Below, in pieces: positions 1 to 10,381 of a stretch of 64,000 nucleotides of DNA (positions are counted from its first letter, which is position 1; each line of letters opens with the position of its first letter). The position numbers and the translations under genes were made by a program. This stretch comes from Armillaria gallica (taxonomy: Eukaryota > Basidiomycota > Agaricomycetes > Agaricales > Physalacriaceae), in assembly GCA_037576215.1 (NCBI GenBank), contig JBANDB010000012.1, positions 2,542,001 to 2,606,000 of the forward strand, in the 5' to 3' direction. The notes beneath the pieces are model-generated. The model did not search any database. It worked only from the letters and a program-made list of their open reading frames with translations, and was not told where the DNA came from.

Positions 1-1200
1 CAGGTTTACTCAAGGTATCCGGACCGATGGTCTACTGGCCGGACGCCCCGTGTTGACACCTACTGATGGAGGAGAAACAAGCTGTTCGAGGCCTGACTGC
101 GAATGTGGATTTTTTGTGCAGTGGATATGAGTAGTCGTTGCTCCCTGGTATGCACGAGTTGGTTTCTTTCTATCAGGCCCTTTCCAGCTGGAGACTGCTT
201 ACCATCTCTTCGCTGTTGCGGGATACATACAAGATCCCCTCTGTCCTCAACAGAGCCATGTACGGCCTGTACAACCTCTTGAGCCACCGTGGTTGGTTCA
301 ACCCACCCCGTTGACACGCTTGAAAAGCATTCACGTGTGTAAATTTGCGAATTGTACAAATGAGTACAGGCAATAATGCCCAGACACGAAGGCAATGATG
401 AAAGCAACAGAGCGCAGTGTTTATAATGCCAGTAATGATATTACCAGAGTAAAGCTGGGTGGAGCGCATGGCTTAACCTGAGAATGGTACTAGAAAGGCC
501 GTACTAGGTATGAAGTCCCAGTGCTTGACACTGAGTGCTCTGACAAGGCAAAGCATATGCGCACTAAGAATAGCGTGGGACACGCTTGCAGGGTAATTAA
601 GACTTCGCGTAGCAGTGATCTATGACACGCAAGGCATGGCAGGCCCGGAGCTTAGAGTTCTAGACCTTGAGATGTCAGAACTCAAGTAAATCCGAAGTTC
701 CGGGCTTCAGCCAAAATGCGCGAGGCCTAGACAAGAAGCACATTGCCCTCACTACAATGGAATGCCCTGTGAGAATACTAGGAAGCGAAATAAGAGTTGC
801 GAGGTAGGCTATAACTCCGGGGATATGGCAACTGATGTCAACCCGCGTGTCATAGCCTTGGTAACCGATGCCGTGACACTCAGAGACAGGACCTGGCCCC
901 GAGCCAGACTCCTGAGTCAGCGCCAAGCTATGGCGTGATAATTGCAACATGCGTGGGACGCAGGCGAAAGTACCCCGCAGCTTAAATAATACTATATTTG
1001 GTGGTACAAATTTGTAGGATGTAAAATAGATAAATAGCGCAGTGTACTTGTAGTGTACAAGTTTCGGACCCCCGTTGTAGTCGCGCGCAAGCCTCCAGCT
1101 TGACGCCCTAGCAGCAGGATTAGTTTGTAACTTCAAGCGAGAGAATAAACCTAGAATTGATATCATACCGAGTGAATTGAGTTGCGCGCGAGGCGTAGAA
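1..1200. other. unassigned host sequence
   Basis: No recognisable gene. The longest open frame runs on the minus strand at 675-1166 (163 codons). Its translation has no domain I recognise and no clear splice structure, so I do not call it a gene. I see no LTR ends, tRNA gene or terminal repeats. Confidence 0.4.
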
Positions 1201-1202
1201 AG

Positions 1203-1249
1203 CTTAGCGGGGGACTTGCTTAGCAGGGGACTTGCCTAGCGGGGACTCG
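1203..1249. repeat. three-copy 16-bp tandem repeat
   Basis: Three head-to-tail copies of about 16 bp lie at 1203-1218, 1219-1234 and 1235-1249. The core is CTTAGCGGGGGACTTG; the second copy has one A for G, and the third is one base shorter with two changes. It lies just upstream of the 62-bp minisatellite at 1340-1700 and may be part of the same non-coding unit. Confidence 0.75.
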
Positions 1250-1339
1250 TGTATGGTTTGAGTGACTGGTTGACTGCGCTCTACCCTGAGAATAAGAGAT
1301 ATTGTGTCATTGCGGACGCGCTCTTGAGTTTTGAGGGTT

Positions 1340-1700
1340 TCTTGTGACGCGCGGTGTTACAGGCGGCAGAGGTTCAAACCCTTTGGCTTGTCGGACGGCG
1401 TTTCTTGTGTGCGAGATACTACAGGTGGCAGAGGTTCAAACCCTTTGGTCTGATTAGTGTTCGTACAGAGGCCTTCTTCTAACGTGCGGCGCTACAGGCG
1501 GCACAGGTTCAAACCCTGTGGTCTGATTAGTGCGCGCTTGAGGGTTCTCATTTCCGCAAGCGGCAGAGGTTCAAACCCTTTGGCTTGTCGGACGGGGTTT
1601 AGTTGGTTATTGTGTCTCTGGATCAGCATAGGTTCAAACCCTGTGGGTCTATGATTGGTTTTGGAAGCTTGAGTGTGTAGGTTCAAATCCTGTGGCTTGA
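1340..1700. repeat. degenerate ~62-bp minisatellite with GGTTCAAACC core
   Basis: Six copies of GGTTCAAACC or GGTTCAAATCC start at 1371, 1433, 1506, 1568, 1631 and 1680, spaced 62, 73, 62, 63 and 49 bp apart. Flanking words recur: GGCAGAG before the core, and CTTTGG or CTGTGG followed by CTTGT or TCTGA after it. The core matches the RNA polymerase III B-box consensus (GGTTCGANNCC). No matching A-box or cloverleaf was seen, so these are not tRNA genes. Whether the B-box match is functional is inference. Confidence 0.75.
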
Positions 1701-1890
1701 GTGGACGTTTTGTGAAGGGTTTCTGCTTAGAGCGCAAGCTTTGAGTCGTGTTTAGAGTGTGTTTAGGTTGTTGTGGTTACCTGTGTGTGACGCGCGCGAC
1801 TTATTGAGGGTTTTGTGGGTGTGTGGCGACGTATCGTGTATTGTAGTACACCTTGCCTTGAGGCCCGGCGACATTGGTCACCCCTCTTGT

Positions 1891-1900
1891 TATAAAAGCC
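1891..1900 (+). promoter_or_regulatory. possible TATA box
   Basis: TATAAAAGCC lies about 90 bp upstream of the decayed coding region that begins near 1976. It follows a GC-rich stretch containing the minisatellite. It could be a promoter for that remnant or part of an old LTR; no LTR ends were found. Confidence 0.3.
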
Positions 1901-1975
1901 TTTGGACTTAGAGAGATCTAGATACGTGACGCGCGCTATTGCTATACGCGTGTATTGTATATTCTGAGAGTTTAG

Positions 1976-3360
1976 TTGTTTTGCTTCAATCTGCTTCTAT
2001 CGCATAATATCCCCCCCAAGAACTTGAGGGTTTGTGTGTGTAGTGTTGGGTGTGAGTGTGATCAGTGTCTTCGACACTGTTGCATTTCTAGCCTGCGTGC
2101 ACAGAGTCTCTTCACTGTCAATGTCATTATGTTGTCGTTCTCCTCATTTCGCTGCGGAGGGTACAGATACCTATGTCGTCCTTTATACAAGCCGACACAT
2201 TGCGGACTCAGATGCCAGAGGAAGGATCCTTGGAGTGGGATACTACCCGTTTCTCTCTGGACGATACACATCTCTACGGAGCATCGCCTGCGTGTCCTTG
2301 CAAACATTTCTCTCCTCAGGGAAGATGTCGCCATCCCTTCGTTAGTCTCGCTAGGTCGCCGCCACCTATTGTCCCACCATTTCTGTTCTTTCTCATACTG
2401 GTTTGCTTCTTCGAAGTCTATCCCCACCATGGTTTGATGTGGCTATCTATCACTCTCCGCTCCCTGGTTCCCCGTACTCAGATGATACATGGTCCTGCAT
2501 GATTCCAGGATCGCCCTTCCTCTGCCCAATCATGTGTTGCCACACCGTCGTCAAACATTCTCGCTGGTACCGCCTCCATCTAATGATCCCTACTCTATCC
2601 ACCACATATATCCATACCCGCCTAAGACGCAAATGTATGGTACGATGTCCATCCCACTGCTTGGTCCTTCGTCATCATCATTTTGCAGGCATTTCTAGCT
2701 AAGACGCTCAGTTGTGTACAAGGATTGTTGATGATGACTACACTCAAGCTCGATACATTCTTATATCATGGGTTTGCCTTCGCGGGCGCTGGCCGACAAC
2801 ATTCTTCTTATAGGGCACCATGTACACACGGGATGATTTCTATTGCACCCGCTGTCTGTCGTTCAATCATCCGTACCACCTAGACAGCGCAGTACATCGG
2901 GGACAACCGACGCTGTGCATGGCACTAGTGTTGACGAAATCGCCCAGAGGCCTATAACCTATGGTCGTGCAGGACACCTTGTCTTGATCATCAATCACTG
3001 GAGACACTATGACAAATGCGGAGGAGAGTGCTGGTAGAGTGTACACAAGAGTTGAAGAGCAAGAAGCTGGCTGCATGTCTGCTCAAATTATCCCTATCCC
3101 TCGACGGATGTCACCCCGCCGTACATATTCAGCTCTTGCTTCAGCGCACACAGCTCTCAGACGACGAACACCGTCGTACCGCTTTCCTTCTCCGGCGATT
3201 TCCGCCATCTTTCTGTACCATCACCCCACAGCTCTGGAGTTCAAACTATCAAGACCTCCCTGCTACGATGCAATGTTGTATCGAGATCGAAGAGGTTTTT
3301 GAGTCCGGGTACCAGTGCTGCTACTTCCTGGAGAATGGACCTATGGAATCATGCTGAGAC
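1976..3360 (+). pseudogene. decayed multi-frame coding remnant
   Basis: Protein-like segments occur in all three forward frames but do not join into one frame. One frame at 2403-3300 holds a Cys pair (F-Y-C-T-R-C near 2840) and is broken by several stops. Another frame at 2489-2698 is Pro/Ser/Tyr-rich. A segment near 2320 (R-E-D-V-A-I-P-S-L) recurs at about 57,890 in related DNA, suggesting two copies of an old gene or element. I do not recognise the family. Unspliced introns are possible but no convincing GT-AG set restores a frame. Confidence 0.3.
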
Positions 3361-4190
3361 GACACAAAAAGCATGTTCATATCTGTTTGCATTCATCGCC
3401 TCCAATACAAACTCCTTCAGAGACCCTCATTGATGTTGCTTCTCAGTTTGCCTGGTGAGCTGCAATGCTTAGAATCTTCCCATATCGATATCGATGTTTG
3501 GTTCTGAGACTCTGAGATCGGGAGAGAGGTTCATGGTGGTCAACGAAAGGGATCTGGCAGAGTCCAGACCGGTGACTGAGGGCGGGGCCAGGACCCTGCT
3601 GCTCAGTCCACTTTTAACGGGGAACAGATGCTGTCGACAGAAAACAGCGAACGTACACTGAGCGGAAGGACATAAGAAATGCTGTAGGCCATTGCGCTTT
3701 CTGTGATTGCTCCTCCTAACCACCGTGTTGGTGTAAGGTCTACGTCTAGGACGCCAACTCCCGAGCGTGCCGGTTACAAGCAGTTTTCGAGTTGGAAACC
3801 GACCGCCTGTTTTCCTGCTTTCTTTGTCGCCCCGGTGCCACTTTTCCCTGCTGTCGCGCAACCCCAAACTAACTATGAATATCATTGGAACTGTTATAGT
3901 CTCAAGGTAAGGTAATTATTCTCTGATTTTTGAATTCTCATGAGAATGCGATCAGGATGCGAACAAGATTGTTGACTAGATCGAACATCTCTGCGTCGTG
4001 AAGAACACTTACACTACTAGACCCTTCCATCGCAGAATTAGGCGACCTCGGGGATGGAGAAAATTTGCCGACCTCTGGGTTCAATGGTAAATGTTTCGCA
4101 TGGCGGAATCAACGGTCCGAGTCGTTCCATCTGTCTTGTCCGATAATATATTTGTTGATAAATTTTGGAATAGGCAATCGGGTTTCCAGA
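3361..4190. other. no gene recognised
   Basis: A minus-strand open frame at 3469-3885 (138 codons) has no recognisable domain and an Arg/Ser-rich composition typical of chance frames. No repeats or RNA signals were seen before the palindrome begins near 4190. Confidence 0.35.
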
Positions 4191-4741
4191 TCTTGCTGAT
4201 AGGGACCACAACCATTCTGGCACTATCTGCATGCGTTATATATCAAAGCTTTCTGTTTTCGCTACTCTTTTGTGCACAGATATTACAATGTTTGTCAGTA
4301 GCCGGTTCATCGCAGAGTTAAATAAAAATTTCTTATGGTTATTTTTTGGAGACTACGCCAAAGCAGTACAGACAACAAGGACATAGGTTAAGGAGGGTTT
4401 TTTGATATACAAGATGTGATTATATAGCAAAGGATAATCGATACTCCACAGAGCTGACAACAAACAATACAGCGACTTCAACTTTCAAAAGAAATAAAAG
4501 AAATAGATTGTCCATCATCAATCACACAAAGCAGTGCAGAGAACACTGGAACCTCACCCATGTAAATGGGAGTGACGTGGATGGGAGTATTTAATCGACT
4601 GGAAGCCCGTATGGTGTGAGCAGGGTGTTGGTGATCGCATGTCGAGAGATGTATGAACAGTGATAAAAGAGAGGGAGAATGGCATGAATGTTGGGAATAT
4701 GGAAGTTTCCGTGAAGGCTGCTGTCTTGTACCATCGAGGTC

Positions 4742-5429
4742 CTAAGTGTATGAGCCTGCACTCATGTCTGGCGCCAAACTGTATGTCACATTTGAATGAT
4801 TGTAGAGGTGCCCATTTGCCGTGTCGACATGGAACCCAACATTCATGTTCGGGTAATGACCAGGGATATCAGCCTGGACAGTAGGCTCCGGTGAATAGAG
4901 TTGGTGAGAAGGAGAGGGAACGAGGGGTGGAGGGGATAGCATGAGATTCACAATGTTGGGAGAGATGACCGTGACAGCATTGGAAGGAGTACCTGCATTG
5001 CTTTGGACATGGCCCACGAAGAATTCTGCCCTGTAAGGAAGAGCTGCGGGTACTCGGTATGGATTGACAATAGCAACGTGGTCATTGAGTGGGGCTGTGC
5101 ATGTGCATTGTTGAGTTTGAGGGGTCTACGGTGAATTGTATCAGTTTTATTGCACAGGTATGGAGTTGAAGCCGTACATCTTGAACATAAGCCGCACAGT
5201 GGGTTGCCAGGCAATGGTGAATGACCGTGGATATATAGTCGATATGTGCGTGAATACCATGTCCACATGTACAGTAGTGAACCTGGAAGACTGTGAACAC
5301 AGGGAGGACATGATCAAGATACTGGCTCACATCATGAGCAGGGAAGAAGCGCGAACAGAGGCAGAAGGCATGATCAGCATGTTCAACACACTGTCCTCTG
5401 AGTGAAGATGCCAAGTTTGTTGAAGACAT
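4742..5429 (-). CDS. uncharacterised CxC/HxH-D-Y family protein, left palindrome arm
   Basis: Three exons: 5429-5331, 5282-5178 and 5125-4742 (195 aa). Introns are 48 bp (GTGAGC...CCAG) and 52 bp (GTACGG...GTAG), both keeping frame. Exon 2 encodes the family core C-T-C-G-H-G-I-H-A-H-I-D-Y-I-S, then H-x-C-A-A-Y. Exon 3 opens T-P-Q-T-Q-Q-C-T-C and continues as a low-complexity Pro/Ser/Asn tail. Paired Cys and His residues suggest metal binding, but the function is unknown. It is the exact mirror of the gene at 5812-6499, and each has its own TATA box. From memory, related proteins are multicopy in Boletales; not verified. Confidence 0.75.
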
Positions 5430-5484
5430 TGAGGATGAGAGTGCAGGAGAGGAGGTGAGGGAAGTGACAGTTCATTGCGACGTG

Positions 5485-5756
5485 TTTTATACTGAGAGAG
5501 AGACAAAGACGAGCCCATGCTTGCGGATCCAGAGTTCAAATTGCAATTGCAACTGTTGGCCAACAATTTGCAATTACCCAAAGTTGGCGCTTACTGGGTT
5601 TCTGGACATGATTCCAGAAACCCAAGTTGGTGCTTAAGGAAACCCAGTAAGCGCCAACTTTGGGTAATTGCAAATTGTTGGCCAACAGTTGCAATTGCAA
5701 TTTGAACTCTGGATCCGCAAGCATGGGCTCGTCTTTGTCTCTCTCTCAGTATAAAA
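5485..5756. promoter_or_regulatory. palindromic bidirectional promoter region
   Basis: The two mirror genes diverge from here. TATAAAA lies at 5750-5756 on the plus strand, about 60 bp before the ATG at 5812, with its mirror at 5491-5485 for the minus-strand gene. Pyrimidine-rich CT stretches follow each TATA box. Both promoters are the same sequence in inverted orientation, so both genes should share regulation. Confidence 0.55.
5596..5640. repeat. palindrome centre with small internal hairpin
   Basis: GGGTTTCTGG (5596-5605) pairs with CCAGAAACCC (5614-5623) around an 8-nt loop. After it, AAGTTGGTGCTTAAGG is a partial, mutated copy of the adjacent arm sequence, before the right arm starts near 5640. 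A hairpin followed by a short repeated arm segment is what repeated template switching at a fold-back would leave. Confidence 0.7.
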
Positions 5757-5811
5757 CACGTCGCAATGAACTGTCACTTCCCTCACCTCCTCTCCTGCAC
5801 TCTCATCCTCA

Positions 5812-6499
5812 ATGTCTTCAACAAACTTGGCATCTTCACTCAGAGGACAGTGTGTTGAACATGCTGATCATGCCTTCTGCCTCTGTTCGCGCTTCTTCCC
5901 TGCTCATGATGTGAGCCAGTATCTTGATCATGTCCTCCCTGTGTTCACAGTCTTCCAGGTTCACTACTGTACATGTGGACATGGTATTCACGCACATATC
6001 GACTATATATCCACGGTCATTCACCATTGCCTGGCAACCCACTGTGCGGCTTATGTTCAAGATGTACGGCTTCAACTCCATACCTGTGCAATAAAACTGA
6101 TACAATTCACCGTAGACCCCTCAAACTCAACAATGCACATGCACAGCCCCACTCAATGACCACGTTGCTATTGTCAATCCATACCGAGTACCCGCAGCTC
6201 TTCCTTACAGGGCAGAATTCTTCGTGGGCCATGTCCAAAGCAATGCAGGTACTCCTTCCAATGCTGTCACGGTCATCTCTCCCAACATTGTGAATCTCAT
6301 GCTATCCCCTCCACCCCTCGTTCCCTCTCCTTCTCACCAACTCTATTCACCGGAGCCTACTGTCCAGGCTGATATCCCTGGTCATTACCCGAACATGAAT
6401 GTTGGGTTCCATGTCGACACGGCAAATGGGCACCTCTACAATCATTCAAATGTGACATACAGTTTGGCGCCAGACATGAGTGCAGGCTCATACACTTAG
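5812..6499 (+). CDS. uncharacterised CxC/HxH-D-Y family protein, right palindrome arm
   Basis: Three exons: 5812-5910 (33 codons), 5959-6063 (35 codons) and 6116-6499 (127 codons plus stop), giving 195 aa. Introns are 5911-5958 and 6064-6115, both GT-AG and phase 0. The first intron is 48 bp and free of stops in frame, so exon 1 reads through it, which would mislead simple gene callers. Exon 1 carries Q-C and C-L-C; exon 2 carries the core with H-C-x-A-T-H-C-A-A-Y; exon 3 has C-T-C then N-D-H, followed by a Pro/Ser tail. No signal peptide or membrane segment is seen. The exon structure matches the copies at 56,386-57,086 and 62,992-63,890. Confidence 0.8.
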
Positions 6500-7055
6500 G
6501 ACCTCGATGGTACAAGACAGCAGCCTTCACGGAAACTTCCATATTCCCAACATTCATGCCATTCTCCCTCTCTTTTATCACTGTTCATACATCTCTCGAC
6601 ATGCGATCACCAACACCCTGCTCACACCATACGGGCTTCCAGTCGATTAAATACTCCCATCCACGTCACTCCCATTTACATGGATGAGGTTCCAGTGTTC
6701 TCTGCACTGCTTTGTGTGATTGATGATGGACAATCTATTTCTTTTATTTCTTTTGAAAGTTGAAGTCGCTGTATTATTTATTGTCAGCTCTGTGGGGTAT
6801 CATTTTGATTATCCTTTGCTATCTGATCACATCTCATATATCAAAAAACCCTCCTTAATCTATGTCCTTGTTGTCTGTACTACTTTGGCGTAGTCTCCAA
6901 AAAATAACCATAAGAAATTCTCATTTGACTCTGCGATAAACCAGCTACTGACAAACATTGTGATATCTGTGCACAAAAGAGTAGCAACAACTGAAAGCTT
7001 TGATATATAACATGTGCAGATAATGCAAGAATATTCGTGATCTCCTAATCAGTGT

Positions 7056-8878
7056 GTCATTGACAAGCCGCCTGTCGCGACATTTTAAAACTATTAACAA
7101 AAGGGATATCAAATGAGACAGTTGGAAAGACACAGAGCTTTGGTTCTGCTAGAGTCTTTTGTCCTTAGAATGCGCAAAAAAAAAAACCGATGGCCCTAAA
7201 AGACAGAATGGACAACGAATCTGAAAATAGCATTAATATCATTCCAACAAATAATAGGACTTACTCTCAAAGTCCATGACAAGCTGATGCCATGTTGCCA
7301 GTATCGTGAACGATCTGATGACATCAGTCTGTCTCCCTGGGTTGAAGTAATATGGCGAGGCCATGGATTGTATTTCTCTCTACAACCAGTTGCCGCTGTT
7401 CTTGAGAGCCGGAGGGTGCATGTCGAAATGAAGAGAAGAAAGAGATTTTCAAACTAGATCTAGGCAGAAAGCACCACTTCGAAGATTTCCAATGGCATCG
7501 AGATACATTTAGGTGCAGAGTGCTGGGGTGGTAGGGAACCTCTCTGGGAAGAAGGTCATGTTCTTGTGTTCTTCTGGGTCTATAACAAGGCTGCCTCCAG
7601 CAAATAAGTTCCTAGGGCACTCCGGAGGACGTTTAGAGGGAATGAAGAGAATATCTCCCACCCCGAGGGTGAGGCTTTTTGGATTTTCATTCCATTGGTA
7701 GTGCAATGAAGAGGATCAGATGTGCAGACAGCGCCAACTACTAGGTTGTTGACTAGGATCCAGGTGAATTTTGACCAGCCAGTCTTTCAAAGCTACGGTG
7801 TTGTTTCTTGATGAGTTACAATGTGTAACATCGTCCTGTGTTGATATAGATGTTCGAGCTTGAGATCGAGAGATCGAGAGACAGAGAGCTAACAGAGAGT
7901 CTCGTCGTGGACTGTGGTTAACGAAGGGGTTCAACATGTTCGGCAGCGAACTGAGGTTTGCTCAAACCAAGTCAAGCCAATTTCAAACTCAATTCAACAC
8001 TGCTTTCACTATAACTGTGACCTTCGAACAGGAAACAGACCTGTCAGTACTTCACATTGCTACTGCGCTGACGATGGCTTATATCACAGCATCCTCTCGC
8101 ACACTCCATAATTGATGACTCAAAAGTGCTCGGACGCTCGCTCTGGTGAGTTTCATTCATAAAGGCAGATGGATCTACCTCATGTATGCAAGAGACAACA
8201 CTAGCAATGCCCTGACTGCTACTGTACCACAGTCATATTCGTCTTCATTCGACCACTGCCACCATCAACCACACCATCTACATCCAGGACGCTTGACTCT
8301 CATAACCAGTGCCGACCACAGAGTGCCAAGGTTTGGCAGATGGAGGAAACATGGGTGGCAGACTGGGAGGAATCTTGAAGGGGGCATTGCCACATGGCAT
8401 ACCCATATCCTTCTATAGCTGATTATCTGGGCCAAACAACACCCTCTCCAGTCTTGCTCATATAGGAGAGTTTTAGCAGCTTAGACTCTTGCGATCCATC
8501 AACATGACTTGCATCTGATTCACTTTGCCATTTTCTGGTCAACCGTCCTTCTGCCCCCGATGTCTTTTCTTTCGCATTGTCCAGCTCTTGTCTGCATTCA
8601 TCTCACATCTTGCTATACATTGTATAAACCAATGGTGGCGTCAGAGGTCTCTGTCCCTTTGACGCCAGTCAATTATTGTTTCAACATTCACATATTGGCA
8701 TCTACGAACCGTCCTTTCCCACTTTTGCATTTATCCTGGTCCACGCACACATATCATGAATTTTAATTGACCCAGGATTTTGCATATCAGTGCAGAAGCG
8801 CCAGATAGCTCAAATGTCAGATCGAGTAGATGAGGGATACCAGTGAGGCCATGGCTACTGGCTTGGCTGCTACCAAAT
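7056..8878. other. host sequence, no confident gene
   Basis: Only short open frames are present. The best is minus-strand 7509-7706 (65 codons, protein-like composition but no known motif); plus-strand 8146-8418 is similarly uninformative. The region ends at the CAAAT target site (8874-8878) of element E1, so it was originally continuous with 56,132 onward. Confidence 0.4.
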
Positions 8879-9292
8879 TGTTACGATTTATTCATTTCTT
8901 TACCTAAGTGCCTCTTATCTTATCTTATCTTCAGTGCTTACCCTTATCTTATCTTTAGATCCACAACTCCATGGAGCCTTCATAAATCTTCACATCATCA
9001 CACTCTACCGACATGTCATATTCTCGGCTACTGTGTATTTGGCTTATTCACTTTCTAACATGGTACCCTCATCTTAGTACTCATTACAGACCCTCACTTT
9101 AGTATATAAGTAGTGTACTCAAAGCTGTATATTCCCTAGCTTTGAGCTAACGTTTATTCATACCAAAACACATTCCTTCTCGCTAAGCGCTATTCAGTTA
9201 GTCTTGATCGGCAATCATCAAAGGACTGGTCGGTGACTGTACAAACACGATACAGCCGACTATTTACCCTTGATTGCAGTTCGGGTCTTACA
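8879..9292 (+). repeat. E1 5' LTR
   Basis: It starts TGTTACGATT and ends GGTCTTACA. A TATATAA box lies at 9113-9119, and the presumed RNA start carries AGCTTTGAGCTAA (9138-9150). It is collinear over its full 414 bp with the 3' LTR at 55713-56126. Confidence 0.92.
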
Positions 9293-9293
9293 T

Positions 9294-9306
9294 TTAGCTT
9301 AAAGCT
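9294..9306 (+). promoter_or_regulatory. E1 self-priming primer-binding site
   Basis: TTAGCTTAAAGCT starts one base after the LTR. It is complementary to AGCTTTGAGCTAA at 9138-9150, with one G-U pair. There is no TGG expected of a tRNA-primed site. This arrangement matches the self-priming of the Tf1/sushi group, in which the RNA 5' end folds back as primer. Confidence 0.75.
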
Positions 9307-9335
9307 TTTTCTAACCCTCTTACCCAGACACACCC

Positions 9336-10381
9336 ATGGAAGACGATGCTCGTATCATAGCCATTTCACTAGGAATACCAAGTGCCACTTTCCTCTCCGT
9401 TGCTCTCCTTCTCGCAATCAGGTTTCGATACAGACTGCTGCAACAAATAGAGGCAACCCCCGCTCCTGCTCCAGTCGTTACACCTCCCTCTCCCCCTACA
9501 GTCTCTACAACCCCTACCAATGATCCTGATGGCATCCCACTCGAGCAGCTCCCACCCCAAATCTTCTCACCCATGCCACGGCACCCAATCCCAATCAACG
9601 AGCTTGCTAGGGCAAGAGTCGACAAAGAAGAGGAGAACATTCCTGAGTCATCTCCTCTCATCATCCTGGAGAGAAGGACTCCTCCCCCTCCCAGAAACCA
9701 CACGCCCATCATCACCGTCACCTCCATGCCTCCCTCTCCTGAGTATGTCCCATACGTCCCTTGAACTCCCTCACCCAGCACGTACGCCCGATTCGCTGCC
9801 CGTGTCGGGGGATTCGATGTGGGCCGCAACATTAGACCTATCGCCCCAGCCACCAATTATGACCCTTGGGCTGACAGATACCCTACTCCACCACCCGCAG
9901 CCGGTATTGCCTCTGCAGAGTTCTGGGATAATATCAACATCCCCTACAGTGCCTACTTCCCCTCCGATTGTGGCTCACACGACCACCGTACCCCTCCCCC
10001 AAGTGGTTACAGAACCCTTACAACGTGGGACTACCCCGTACAGACCCACAAGCAGACACTTGAGCCTGTACACATCGAGGAACCCATCGCCGGCCCCTCA
10101 ATCCACCTATCCCCACCAAGACATTCCTCCGGCTGGTGAAACGTCAGGTCCCCACACCGTTCTCCCCGAGCAACCGCATGGGAGCGACTCGCCCAGCGAC
10201 TCTGGGAGCAGCCAACACCAGACGGACCAAGGTCAGAAGACAGGCTGGTCGAGTCCAGCAACGCCACCATTGCAGCCCAGCCACCAAGACCTGCAACCCC
10301 CTTCCCGACGATCGACGAAATTCCCCAGTCATCCTCTGAGTCATCGCACGAGCACACGTCCGATCACAGAAACGATGACGC
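9336..10381 (+). pseudogene. E1 ORF0, membrane-anchored overlapping ORF (decayed)
   Basis: It begins M-E-D-D-A-R-I-I with a hydrophobic helix at about residues 7-28 and a basic R-F-R-Y-R end, then a Pro-rich tail. The frame is broken by TGA at 9762-9764 and 10137-10139, where the intact E6 copy reads CGA. Past those stops it still matches E6 (W-D-N-x-x-I-P-Y-S-A-Y-F-P near 9920). It overlaps gag in a different frame. Positive residues after the helix predict a cytoplasmic tail. Insertion of E2 at 10382 removes its end. Confidence 0.7.
9529..10381 (+). pseudogene. gag: E1 gag, N-terminal part
   Basis: This frame opens M-A-S-H-S-S-S-S-H-P, matching the E6 gag start, and stays open to the E2 junction. 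It is Ser/Pro/Arg-rich and disordered. Shared segments with E6 include L-E-L-P-H-P, S-S-G-I-I-S-T-S-P-T and P-S-D-S-G-S. It continues at 48638 after the nested insertion. Confidence 0.75.

Larger units (their letters stand above)
4190..7055. repeat. large palindrome P1 (two ~1.4-kb inverted arms)
   Basis: Positions mirror as x and 11241-x around 5620.5. Translations of both strands are identical across 4660-5581 and 5660-6581, so the inner ~1 kb of each arm is essentially perfect. Occasional mismatches appear outside it (a C/T near 4558), and the outer 300-450 bp are clearly diverged but still homologous, fading near 4190 and 7055. The non-palindromic spacer is 5602-5639. The graded divergence suggests an older inverted pair whose inner part was recently homogenised; a fold-back assembly error alone would not explain the diverged ends. 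Confidence 0.9.

Noticed and set aside
675..1166. Minus-strand 163-codon ORF as a host gene
   Set aside because: No motif, mixed composition, no splice signals or relatives in the window. Left as unassigned.
1371..1690. CRISPR-like array
   Set aside because: Repeats are short and degenerate with unequal spacing and related spacers, in a fungal genome; this is a minisatellite.
2062..2430. Minus-strand 122-codon ORF
   Set aside because: Overlaps forward-frame remnants that have a relative at 57.9 kb; the minus translation has no such support.
9320..9856. Minus-strand 178-codon ORF opposite E1 ORF0/gag
   Set aside because: Gly/Val/Ser-rich mirror of a Pro/Thr-rich coding strand; not conserved as a protein in E6.
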